Below are positions 25,487-38,111 of a DNA stretch of 64,000 bases, piece by piece. The translations under genes and the position numbers were made by a program. The notes below the pieces were generated by a model. The model had not been told where the DNA came from and ran no database searches. It saw only the letters and a program-made list of their open reading frames with translations. How positions within the stretch are numbered: the first letter of the stretch is position 1; each line of letters starts with the position of its first letter. The stretch is from Tetrahymena elliotti 4EA (taxonomy: Eukaryota > Ciliophora > Oligohymenophorea > Hymenostomatida > Tetrahymenidae), in NCBI GenBank assembly GCA_000231825.2, contig JH720303.1, positions 1,264,574 through 1,328,573 on the forward strand, given 5' to 3'.

Positions 25487-28400
25487 ATGAACCCTCCATC
25501 GAAAAGGAAAATTTCTGATATAATCTGCATTAAGCATGCTTTAAAAGACATGCCTTTTTTTTAGCAGCTTATTGAAGAAAAAGGAAGTGATTCAACAAAA
25601 TAATTCTTTAAAAATATGCTCTATAGCTTCTATAAAAAGGATGAAATTCTTTTTAATTAGGGTGATATTGTTGATAGATTTTATGTATTGCTTAGTGGAA
25701 AAGTTAGCATTATTGTAAATCACACTGAAATATAAATAAACTCAAAAGGTGAAGAGTAATAAATCATTATAACTGAGGAAATTAATATGATTGAAAGTGG
25801 ACATAGTATTGGTGATATAGCTTTATTGAGAGATCAAAAAAGAAATTCAGGTATTATTTGCAAGGAAGATTCTCATTTTTTGGTACTTGAAAAAGAAGAT
25901 TTTAACAAAATTATTGGTAAATATTATTATTAGAAAGCTATTTTTCAAGATCTTAATTGTATTTGTTCTGCAAATAAATAAATAAATTGAATGATCAATA
26001 TTTAATCTTTTTGGATTTTGTTATTTTACAAAATAAAAAAGTTTATATCTAGAATTAGATTTAATCTAATTTTTATGAAAACCCAATTTACATTGGTATT
26101 TTTTTAACTTAAACTAACTAAAAAATAAATAAATCATCTTCAATATTTGTTTAAACGTAAGATTAATAAGTAAAACTCATTGAGATGAATCTTTTATTGA
26201 ATACATATTTTATTACATTTTTTATTAATCATTTTTACTTTTTATTTAGCTGATATGGAAGAGAGGGAAATTTAAAATAAGATCAATTTTTTGAAGTCCT
26301 TGCAAATCTTTGAATCATTCTCTAGAAGATAGCTTGAAATTTCGATGATCTACTTAAATAAATTGAAAATACGAAAAGGGTTTTAACTCTGTGAAGAAGG
26401 CAAAATTAGTTCTTTTATTTATATCATAATTAAGGGTGAATTTAAAGTTAGCAAATGCATAAACTTTGAAAGACAAGTTAATCCTTTTTCTAAGGCACAA
26501 TTAGCATAGAAAGACTAGATTGAATAGTTAAAAGAAAGAAAAGTAAAAAAAGCATTACAAGTAAATTTTATTTTTTTAATAGTATAAACAAATTAATTTT
26601 TAATTCAAAGATAGCAACTTTATCAGAGGGTGAAATATGCTGTGATAGTAAATAATATAAAAGTTTTTAATTTTAAAGCCAAAACTTAAATTTAAAAATA
26701 GTTGATGCTTTAGATGACAGTCCATAGTTATTTACCATATCATGCTAAAGTTAAAAAGGGGAAGTATTTTAGATTAAGACTTAAGTAAATTGATTATATT
26801 TATTCAAAACTATTAATCTTGTTTTTTCTTTATTTTTTAAAGCACTTTTTCAAGAGAATAGTAAATGAATATTATGATAAAGCAGAATATAAGAAAATTA
26901 TTAATGACAAGATTAATTGGAGATAGATTCGCTTGAATAATATTCAAAAAATAACTTAGGGACATTTAGAGTTGCTTACAGGAGTTTATCCTAAAAAAAA
27001 CCTAATTTATTATCATGCAGATTAAGAACCTATAGAGTTAGTTAGAAGAGATACTAAACAATTAGATATTTATGATAAATAACAAGAAATTAAATAAATT
27101 AAACAACGAATGTCTAAATACAGAAGATCAACTAGTGGTGATTAAAATTTAATTAATGAGCTATAATGCTAAAATTAATAAAAAACTCATTTTAATGGAT
27201 AGCAAGAATTAAAATTTTTATCATCAGTAAGAAGTAGAGAAACTACCAATTCGGAGTAAAAATAATCCATATAATCAACAAATAATAATTTATTTTCTCC
27301 CATCTAAAAATAAGTCAAGCATTAGTCTTATACATATTCCCCAAAAATATTTTCTGAGAAATAAAATTAAATTTGCTTTTAAAAATATCAGGAAATTCAA
27401 TTGAAGAAAAACTAAAACATGTAATAAATACCAAATGATTAAAAAAATGGACTTGATTTATCAAGTTAGGACCAAAACAAAAAGAATAAAATGAAAAACT
27501 ATGCAAATTTATTATGTTTGCTAGAATAAAATAAAAAATAAATCGATAGAAATTAAAACATAATAAAATAGTAAAATTGCAATCAAAAAGAAAATAAAAA
27601 CTTTTTAATTTAAGATAAGCAAATTAGTTAATCTGAGGATATGAAAAATGAGACAAATACAGAGTAGAACAATCAAATATTTACCAATTAAAAGCTTTAA
27701 GGATAAGATGCTCATAAAAATACAATTAATCTTTAAAATTAAATTGAGCAAACGAACCATCAGCTAAATATTCCTAAAAAATTTATTTTCTTAAACAAAG
27801 TATAAGATTAAGAAAAGGAAGAGAATATCTATTTCAAAAGAGTATCTAGTTTCAAATCATCATCAATTTTTTCACCTTCTTAAAGCAGCTTAGGAGACAA
27901 TTAAAAATCATTAGAAATAGAAAAGAGTTCTGAATTTCTAAATAAAAATTAATAAGTAAATAATCATAAAGATCTTAGTTTAACTTATAACAGGTATAAA
28001 TTTTTGGCAGATGGTCTAGCAGAATGCCCAAAATAAAATGATACAAATCATATGCAATTCTATAAACATAATTTGATAGAAGATATAAATTAACAATCAG
28101 ATAATTATCAAGAATTTTATTAAAGAAATTATATTTTACCTAAAAATATTTAACAAAAAAATGAAAATCATAATTTTAACACTCCTACCTTCTAAAATAA
28201 TTAGATAATTTTACCAAATAAAAAAAATTCCACAAATGACTTTTAGTTGATGTACTCTACTTAATCTTAAAATAAGAAATAAAGGAATTAGCTGTCTGAA
28301 GACTTTAATAGTTCTAAAAGTTTTCATTCATAAAAATTTAATTTTCATCATTAGACTGCATCTAATTCTCCTTAAAAGTGTAGAACAGAAGAAAGTTCTT

Positions 28401-30028
28401 CTCGTAAAAACTCTCTTTAGCATACTGTTAAAGAAAACTTATAAAAATAAGCTTTTATTTACTCAGATGAAAAGGATAATAATGATTCATTAAACACAGA
28501 AACAATGCACTAGGCAAAATAGATAGAAAATTCGAATGATATAGAAGTTATTGAAAAAAAATTATTAAAGAAAATGTAAATATGTAGAGAATAAGAAAAA
28601 TAAATGTAATCAAATCTAAAAAATTATAAAACCTGTGTATCAAATTTAGCTGTGAGTATTGAAGAGAATAAAGAAATAAATAACTCTTTGATGAAGCTAT
28701 TAAAATCGAAATTTGGTAAAAATTAGTAAACGGTGCAAACAAATGATTGGAGATACAACTCATCTCTTATATTTACTGAAGAAAACGATATGTCTTATTA
28801 GCTTGGTAACAAAAAATAATAATAGATGCTGATTGCTAAGTAAAGAAAGGAAGTAAGTGCCCTAAAGTAAAAAATAAACTAAAATCAAAATGGTAGATTA
28901 TCTTTAATGAGTTCTCCATCTCAAAGTAGAAAAAGGTTCTCTTCATCTATTAATTATGATGATAAAATGTATTCAATTTCTAAGGATTAAGATATCCAAA
29001 ATATTTTGGATTAAATAAAAGAGTACAATCAATAAAAATTTGTGAACCAGATACAGAAATAGTAGCAAATTTAAAATGAAACTTAATTATAATCAATAAA
29101 TAAAAATTTTAATAAATATAATTTTAATGAATTACAAAATAATTAAACCCTTAATACAAATAGTGTGTGTTAACAAAGCAATTAGACTTGTGAAAATATT
29201 TCCACATGTTCATAAAAAATATAAATTTTAGAAAGGCCATAAACAACGTAAAATAAATTAAAAGAAATAATTCCAAATAATACCTGCAATGTTATTTGGA
29301 GAAATTCTAGCTAGATTAAAAAATAATCAGCAAGTGAAGGGATAACTATTAGTGATTAGAAAGACATAGGATAAGTTAATTAAAATTATCAATAACTTAA
29401 AGAAGATAAAGAGCTGAGCATGATTGGCAATGGTGAAAGTTTTCCATTAAAAAATGTTTAAATTGCTATCAAATTTTATGAAATTTAAAGCTCTAAAAAA
29501 TAAACTTTAGAAGAAGGTCAATAAACAATGAATAATCAAATAAGTTTAAACGATTAACAATAATTAAATAGAGCTGAATTGTTAAATAAAATTTTATATG
29601 AATAATAATCTAATTAAGATGTTGTAAATAATAAAAAATTTATTCCTTACACAACTAGATAGTAAACCAAACAATATTCAACTATTTAATCTCCTATAAG
29701 ACCTTCAAGAGTAGTAAATATTAAAGTAAATTTTCAAGGAAGTACTGTCAAGTAAAAAATAAATTAAAACTTCTAAGAGTTAATTAAACTTAACTCTCCT
29801 AAAAAGAAATAATCTTCTGATCATAATAACTCATTACTTAAAACAAATCAGAAAGAGGATTTTTCTTAAGAAATTAAAATCACATCAATCAAATCTATTG
29901 AAAGAAGCCATGAAATCAGTTAGATAGAGATATGGGATTCTAGAAACAATAATTAAAATTAAGAATTCAATCAAACTTTTTACTAGTATCATTCTCCTTT
30001 ACAACTCTAAAGGTTATTGAAAAAATGA
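25487..30028 (+). CDS. Cyclic-nucleotide-binding-domain protein with long Q/N-rich tail
   Basis: The first exon encodes a cyclic-nucleotide-binding domain: DEILFNQGDIVDRFYVLLSG, KVSIIVNHTE, and the phosphate-binding cassette as IGDIALLRDQKRNSGI. This keeps the cassette Arg but has Asp where most have Glu. After an intron of about 330 nt a second, weaker domain follows (KGFQLCEEGK, FIYIIIKGEFKVSK, ATLSEGEICC), broken by two more introns. From about 26860 one frame stays open to TGA 30026-30028, giving roughly 1,000 residues rich in Gln, Asn, Ser and Lys and encoded largely with TAA/TAG. The total is about 1,350 aa. No kinase, channel or phosphodiesterase domain is visible, so it is a binding or scaffold protein rather than PKA-R or PKG. 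Length and codon phase support a real gene; function is open. Confidence 0.75.
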
Positions 30029-32260
30029 TTAATTTAAAAACTTCCTTACAGTTATGATTATATTTTCCTCGTTCTAATTAATAGAATAAAATAAAAGCAT
30101 TTAAAAAAATAAAAAATGAAGAGTTTAATTAATTAAAAATTTCAAATAAAATAAATTAGATTTTTCTTTTATTTAAATTTAATTTTATATTCTAGTTTCA
30201 ATCATTTTTATTTTTAAATTAAAAAAATTAATTATGAATAAATATTAAAAACAAAAAATATTGCCTCTCTTTTTAGATTTATTTTAATATTTTCCAAATA
30301 AAATGAATAAATTTAAAACATTTTCAATTAATAAAAAAACCAAATAAATTATTTCAAATTTATTTTTAAAATTAATTTAATCATTTTATTTTTTTAGTTT
30401 TATTTTATTTTATTTTCTGATTTAAATCTTTCTTGAAATAAAAAACAAGAAAATTGTTCTAATACCTTTAATTAATTTTATCTTAAAAAAATCTAATTAC
30501 TATAATTACAAGTGATTTTAAAAATCCTATTTCCTTATTTTGTGTAAAGAAAAAATTTTAGAAAATTATATTACCATAAATTCAAGGAACGATCTTCTTT
30601 CCAAGATTCCAAGGTTCAAATATTCTTTTATTAAAAATATTTAAAAATTAATTTTTTTTTTTGATTAAATAAAATTAAAAGTGATTTGACTGAATAAAAA
30701 TTAATATTTGAGAAGAAAGTTATCTAAATAGTAAAAATTTTGAATTTTTTGTTAATTATTTTAAAATTTATAAAATACTAAATGGTTTTAATAGTTTTAA
30801 TGCCTGAATTTAAAAAATAAAATTAAATGCTTGGGTAAAGAATATATCTAGTATCTAAAATATCTGGTTATTCATAATTTTTTAATAATTAATAATTCAG
30901 TCATATAACCAAATTACTTAGATTTATTGAGATAAAATAATAAACTGTGAGAAAAATAGAAAAACAATAAATCATCTAAGAAAATAGAAGATTGAAAATA
31001 ATTTCTGTTTACTTTTCAATGTAAAGGAAAATTAGAATTTAAATTTTATTTTTAAGGCATTTAAAGAAACAATACTTTGAAAATAGAAACTATTTTAGCA
31101 ATTAGTAGAAAGCTTAAAAAATTTAATTTTGTTTATCAATAATTGAAAAATTGGTTGTACAATCGAAATTGCTTAGAAAAAAAATCTATCATTTTATCAG
31201 GCAATTATAGTATTTTCGTTTTACAAATTTAAATAATTATTGATTAATCTGTGAATAATATTATATTAAAAATCAAACTTGCTCGAGTATAGCTTACATT
31301 TTTTAAGTCAATTTTTTTAAACACTTTTTGAATTTAAATTTAGTGGGAAAAGATTAGGGATAAATTTGTTCTTAGATTTTTTGAGTCTTAAATGTTGAGG
31401 GTGTGGTGTAGATTATCAAAATATCGTTTATTTTTTATTTCTTTGATTTCTAGCATTGCTAGAGGATTTAAATATTTTGGTGATATTACAGAACAGAAAA
31501 TGATGCATAAAAGAATAAATTACGCAAAAAATTAAGTGAGGTAGCAAATGATGGGAAAGCATGTAAATAAGAAGAATAAACAAGTTGAATTAAAAAATTA
31601 AAAAAGAAAATTATGATTATGAAAAAAGCAATGAAATAATAATAATATAAGATTAAAAAAGAGTGTGAAAGGGAATATCATTATGAATAATAATAGTTAC
31701 CTTAGTTTTGTAAGCAAACCTTGAAATTAATTAGTTTACTTTGGGATAATAATGGAGGAATGACAAATAAATAATATTAGCTTAAAACACAAAAATATAA
31801 ATCTAACATATACTTAGCTAATGGAGAGGGACGGGACTAGAGATCTTTAAAAATTTATGGTAATTAAGCAGAGTTATAATTTTATTAGTATAACAAAGAA
31901 GAAGAATTACATATGAGAGTTTGAATATCAAAAAGAGTCGAAAAATAAAATTCAGAAATTTATCTTCTTAGTAGTTAATAATATTATTAAGGAATGAATA
32001 TTTCTTTATGGCTTAGATATGCATTATATATAACTAAGTTAATATTAGAAAAGGAAAGGAATTATTTGTATATAGTACCTTCGACTGATTCAATAATATA
32101 TACAATCACAATCAATGATTTGTATGTAATTCAGTGTAGTCAATTAATTGTAAAAGAAAATAAGGCAGAAGAAAATAATAAAAAAGTTAAAAAAACTTTG
32201 ATATTTCACCTTATCTTGTGAAAGAAAACAGCAAATAAAGAAGAGAAAAAAAAGAAAGTT
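30029..32260. other. Long gene-poor spacer
   Basis: 2.2 kb, the longest stretch without a recognised gene. It is extremely AT-rich to about 31300, then slightly more purine-rich. Open stretches exist (for example 31994-32221) but lack similarity, good codon use or convincing splice partners. The last part must contain the promoter of the CD36-like gene. A degenerate gene at 31500-32220 cannot be excluded. Confidence 0.4.
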
Positions 32261-35200
32261 ATGAAATACAAAACTTAAAAGAATATTACTTGTGCGCTGA
32301 TCACTCTTACAGCAGTCTTGCTATCAGCCACCATCGTTGTTAATTCCTTTATGTCTGATTAAGTTACTTCAACAATTAATGGCATTTCCTAACTTACAGG
32401 GTAAGCAATCTTCTATATTTCATACAAAAATAGCTCACTAAGTGCCAATAAAATTCTTTTGGCATTAAAGGATAAAACCATTCTAAATCAATAAGATAGA
32501 CCAAAAAGATTATTTCTATTGATAATTGGCTTGCTTATGCATACAATTGAATAATATCATTCATTCATACATTCATAATTTAATTTGCTTTAAAGATGCC
32601 AAGGACTATTTATTTTTTCATCAATTAAATTTTGATATCTCTGTTTCATTTCAATACCTTGGTCCTTTAACATTCCACATACTATATATTCTCTGTAATA
32701 TAAGCTTAATAAATATAATATCTATTTTATAATTAATAGCACCAACGTTAAACTTTGGGGTGATTATCCTGGCTACAATGATTTAAAAATAAATAAGACA
32801 ATAAAATTCTTCTAATTAGACGTTCCTCAAGATGTTACTGTTTCAACTATGCCTCCAGGCGTAATTAAAATTAAATCTCAAAGACTTGAATGCCATATTC
32901 CTGTTGAGCATTTATGTTCAAGCGATTAACAAATACAAACTTTTGGTTCATATTGTGTTTTTTGTTTGAATATTTTTGAATAACAAGAAGCATTCATAAA
33001 GTCTTTGTTTGAAGAATAAAGAAATTAAAGTATTATTAAACTATATATAGCTCGATTGCAATAATTTGAACTTAAAAGAAGGAAATAGCTATGAATATCA
33101 ACACAACATTGTCTTCAAAAATATTTCACTTCAAACTGGGGTAATAAATTATAAATTTATTTTAAATTCTTTTTTCTTACAATTTAAATGTAACCAAACA
33201 AAAATAACCAAAACTAATTTTTAATATGGTAAAAAATGCATTAAAAAAGTAAATTTCGATGAACATTTAATTTGAGCTAATTGCTACTATTTAATACCAT
33301 TCATTTATTTACATCAATAGAGATGATTTTTTTAGTTCATGAAATTAACAAAATGTTAATTTATCCATTTATTTAAACAGTCAGGTGGATACGCTACTTA
33401 CTATAAAAATGAAACCTTAATTGAAACTGTTGACTAACTTCCCAAGTCATAAAGTGAAATCTTGATGACTGTTAACTAAGGTATGCTTTAAGGTTATTAT
33501 GAAGAAATCTATGCTCCTATCGCAAGAAAAATGCCTCTCTACTTATACAACTTAAAGAGATAGATGATGGATACCCTCCCTACTTATTATGCTAAAATGA
33601 TGTAATAATTCAACATAGGAAGTTAAAAGTACACAACTAAAGTTGTCTTCAATCCTTTGAATATTAATCCTTAAGTTATTGATTAATTATGGGAGGATGA
33701 ATAATATGGATGGAAAAAGTAAATATTAGATTTTTTTTTTATTAGAAGAAGATAAATGAAATTGTCTATTGTTCCTTTAAATAAATCAGATAGTTTTTTA
33801 TATTTTTGATTTATGAGAAAAGAAAGTTATAATCCTTGAAGATTCTTTTTCAACAAACTAAATTTATTTTTATGAATTTAACAGCAAATAGACTTTGTCT
33901 AAGTGGGTTTCTATTGTTCTTAGCTAGCAATATGCTAATCACCCTAATTTCAAGACTATATAGAATTACTTTAAACTAGACAATAACTAAATGTTAGGTT
34001 TAGCAGGTAAATCATCCATGCTTAACAAGTTATCATGGCTCCTTAATGGTACTATATCTGATGCTGTTTACGAATATGGTGCTTCTGCATGCTAAGGTAT
34101 TGGTACTTACTGTAGTAACTCTGAATTAGTCAGTTCTTAATGGGCTTAAGGTATTTTAACTAGAAAGCAAATCTTCAAATATGATAAGAACAATAAAACA
34201 TTCGACTTCGACTTTAACTCCTTGAACTCCACCATTCCCAAGAATGCTGAATTAGGTATTTATGCTCCTTCTCCTATTAACGCTAATGATGGTATGAATC
34301 TTCTCTAAATTAACGAAGTCACTGGTGATATGTGGTCTCCTCTTACAGTTGGCAAGACTTATACTTTAATCAGTTACTACAACATGGCTAACTTATACAA
34401 TAATAAGAATAACTTCGGTCTAATTAACTTTAAGTAATATAAAGCTACAATTTTATCAGTTTCATAATTTTTTTTAAATAAAAAGCTTAAAGCTTTACAA
34501 CATTACCAAAGTTGGTCCTCTTGTTTCTTATTTGGATAACCTTGAAAACAATCTCATTTTAAAGAATGACACTTACCCAGGATTAGGAAACTAGGAAACT
34601 GTTACCTCTGCTTGGTTTATGTTCAGAGGCTTTACTGATGTCTTCAATATTATGTCAGATGTATTAATTGGTAATCTCTATAGTAGAGCTGCTTATAATT
34701 ACTTATCTCGTGGTACCATTACTTGTGAATCTCTTTTCAAAGATGAAGTCCTTTTACCCATGTTGAAAATGTGCACTTCAAGAGGTTTACAATAATACAA
34801 TGTAGTTAGAAGTTTTACTGCTAACTTGCCCTTCATCTATGCATTCTTAGGTAATAAAAAACGACATAAAAATATTGAGTTAAAATTTTGTTTTTCATAA
34901 AAATAGGTAACTAAAACAGTCAAGATTTCAAGAACCTCTAAACCAATTTCTAACTTTAAGATTACTAATTAGCATTCTTTTTATACAACACTGAAAAATC
35001 ACCTTATGCTATCTTGTTAAGCTAAATCCAAACTGAAATCTAGAAGTAATATAAGTGTCTTTCTTTCTGTACAGCTTATGAATTAGGAAGAATGCAATGG
35101 TTCTCTGGTACTGTAACCAATAACCTTCCAACTAAATATTTCTTCCAAAGTGAAAATGTTCCATCAGTTAAAAATTGGGATACCTAGGTAAATATAAAAA

Positions 35201-36902
35201 AAATAATATTTTAAATAACTTTAATTTTTTTCAAAATAGGGTAAACTTGCTGAAAAACTATTACCTGAAATCTACATGTACACTCAAGTAGCTTACTAAA
35301 AGAATGTAACCTTCACTCCTGAAAGCATTTAAAATTTATTAAACACAAACATTGGATCCATCTTGACTTGGTCATCTATTCATGATTTGATCTTATAAAT
35401 TATCAAGGGAGATGATAGCGATATTTATCACGATTTCAAGCTTTCAATGGAAGATGCTAAGATCATCTAGGACTATCTTAAACACATCGTTGTTGAATAA
35501 ATTTTCGGAGGTATGTATGTTTAAAAAACTGCTGAAGAGTTACTTTGGGGTTACTAAGACTTGTTCTTGATGAAAAAAGTAAAAAATATTATTCTTAAAA
35601 ATAGTATTTATAATATAAATTTTAAAAATTATTAGGCAAGCTGGAAGTAGATTGATGGTGGTTAACCTTGGATTGACCAAAAGAGAAAGATATTACAATA
35701 AAATAACTGGTAACAAGCAGCTAACTTACAAGCCACTTAAGTTTATTGGGTTAATACTGGCCTTAATGATATGTCTGGAGTTAACAATATCTAAAAAATT
35801 TTAGGAAACACTCAACTATACTAATATTATACTGTTTGGTCAGCTGATAGCACTAACACTAATAGTATTAAGAGTATTACTCTTCCTTACTACTTAAATC
35901 AAACAGTAAAAAATTTTATTTAGAAAAAAAAATTTTTTAATAAATATTAAATAATTTAAAATTAGGTCGAAGGTACATCTGGATTTGCTTTCAAAACTAA
36001 AATTGGAGATGGAGATTCTGTTACTTTGTTGAATGAAAAATATAGCAGAATCTAGAAGTTATCTCAAGGATCATAGACCACTTACAACTCTCAAGATGTC
36101 TATAAGTATACATATGATCCTAGTGAAAAGGAATAATAGTAATTCTATGATACTTACTAAGGTTTGATGAATGTCACATCAGCTGCTGCAAATGGACTTT
36201 TTATTTCTAATTTATATTTCAAGAATGTTAACTAAACTTTGATTGATAATGTTAAGTTAAATGGTCAACCCATGTTCTAATCTCCTTAAGCTTAATCAAT
36301 TTCTGAAGATGATGCTACTTCTTACCATCTCGTAGAACCTAACACAGGCAAAACAATTAAGTTAGCATAAAATGAATAAGTAATTTCTAAATTTCTTTCT
36401 TTAATAATCATAAAAATAATATTTTTTAATAAAGCATAATCTCCTTTTCACAAACAATTTGTTACTTGATAAGTATCACGTCTAAAGTTAATGCTTTGTT
36501 CCATTCATTTGGGATCTTTATAATATGAATTATGATTCATCTTTGGTAATAAATATTTCAAACATAAAATAAAAACTAATTGAATATATTTAAAAATAGG
36601 TTTCAAGTAAATTCTCTACAATGAATACTCAAAATACTACTAAGAAAGCTTTATTGATCACTTTCATAGTTTTGACTTGTCTTTGTTTCATTGCAGCATG
36701 TGTTGCATTCTTTTTCGCTTTCAAAAGAAGAAAAGCTATTCGTGGTGGTTTGGCTCACTCTGATTCTCGCAAGAATTCTGGAGAATAAATTCAACAAGTT
36801 TCTGAATTCGACTAAATTTAAGAAAACGATACCTCCGTATACAGAACCCATAATTCTAACAATATTAATGGAAATACAATTTAAAATGAAGCTCAAGCTT
36901 GA
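32261..36902 (+). CDS. CD36/LIMP-2 family scavenger-receptor-like membrane protein
   Basis: About 12 exons give roughly 1,100 aa. Topology is that of CD36: a short cytosolic N-terminus, a membrane segment (CALITLTAVLLSATIVV), a very large lumenal part with many N-glycosylation sequons, a second membrane segment (ALLITFIVLTCLCFIAA) and a short polar tail. Family motifs are NITKVGPLVSYL (compare the 'vGPYvY' motif), TAEELLWGYQDLFL (compare 'tv.eLlWGYedpl'), FISNLYFKN and SYHLVEPNTGKTIKLAQ (compare 'H.tfldveP.tG..l.a'), and QCFVPFIWD before the last helix. The family handles lipids and particles at lysosomal and plasma membranes. It is about twice the usual 470-530 aa, with the extra length mostly before the GPLVSY motif. 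Exon 2/3 joins across an intron at 32861-33050. Codon bias suggests good expression. Confidence 0.8.
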
Positions 36903-38111
36903 AGAATATCTTTATAAGTAAAAAAATCAAATTATAAAAACAATCTTATCCATCTAAAAATAATATCAAATGTTGTTTTCTAATAAAATGTATCAAATAT
37001 AATCACAAATTATTATATTACATAATACATACCTAGTAAAACAGGCTTAACCTGTCTCATTTTCAAATCAATATTTTTAACAAATAATATCTATTTTTAT
37101 GTATTCAACCCTTTATCTTTGAATAATAGTATCTCATCCGCTCACTTCACATCAACAAAATTTATCTTTTTAAATTTTTTATTTATCTCATAAACCAATA
37201 AAAATAAATAAAAGAAATCAAAATCTATTGAAATAAAATCCTCATAAATTCTAACTTAATAATCTAAATTAAATAATCATATTTATGTAAATGGTTAAGG
37301 AGATAAAAGAAACATGTGAAGATAGATCTAAGGTACAAACAATAATATTTTAAGTGTTAAGTAAATCAGTAATTTATTGAGTAGAAAGTCAAAAAAATAT
37401 ATATTCAAATGAAGAAATTTATCTTGAACCACGAACTAACTGATTTATCAAATTTCTTAAAATTTTTAATTTTACTGAAAAATGCTTTGTTTTTCCTTTT
37501 AATTATGAAGAAATAAAATATTATTTAAATTTAGGAAAATATTTATTAAATATTTTGAAAAATAAATTAATCATCTAACTTTATCAATATTCAGGTTGTT
37601 ATTATCCAATCCAATTCAATTGAAATTCAAGACAAATTTTGAAATAAATTTAAATAATTTAATTTATTTTTTGAAATTCAAAAGAATTTAGAGAAGTTGA
37701 ATAAACGTAAAATAAATTAATATTTTTGATAAAACATATTAAGAATAAATGATATTATTAATTAATAGAAAGTTAAATATAATATTTATAATTTTATTAT
37801 TTAATAAAGACTCATCATAACTTCTTATTTATTTAGATACAAATTATCAACTAATAAGATATCCAAGATACAAAAAGAAGAGAAATTTTTATATGATAAA
37901 TCAATCAATAAATCCATTGATTATATATTGATAGACGATTAACTATGCATTAGTTAGTCAATAGGAAAATATAAGATTTCATTATTTATTTTACTAATTT
38001 CATAATGCAAGGAGGGAAAAAGAAAGAAGAAAACTAAAAAAAATTAATAAAAATAAATTAAAATTTCCAAAGAAAAGTAAAAAGATAAGGAAAAATAAAA
38101 GATAAAGCAAA
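36903..38111. other. Spacer before the TraB gene
   Basis: 1.2 kb, AT-rich, between two plus-strand genes. It contains the 3' flank of the CD36-like gene and the TraB promoter, with a purine-rich leader just before the ATG. No coding frame seen. Confidence 0.45.

Noticed and set aside
31994..32221. 75-aa plus-strand ORF just before the CD36-like gene
   Set aside because: Has an ATG, but poor codon use, no similarity, and lies where the promoter and leader of the next gene are expected; mentioned only in the spacer entry.
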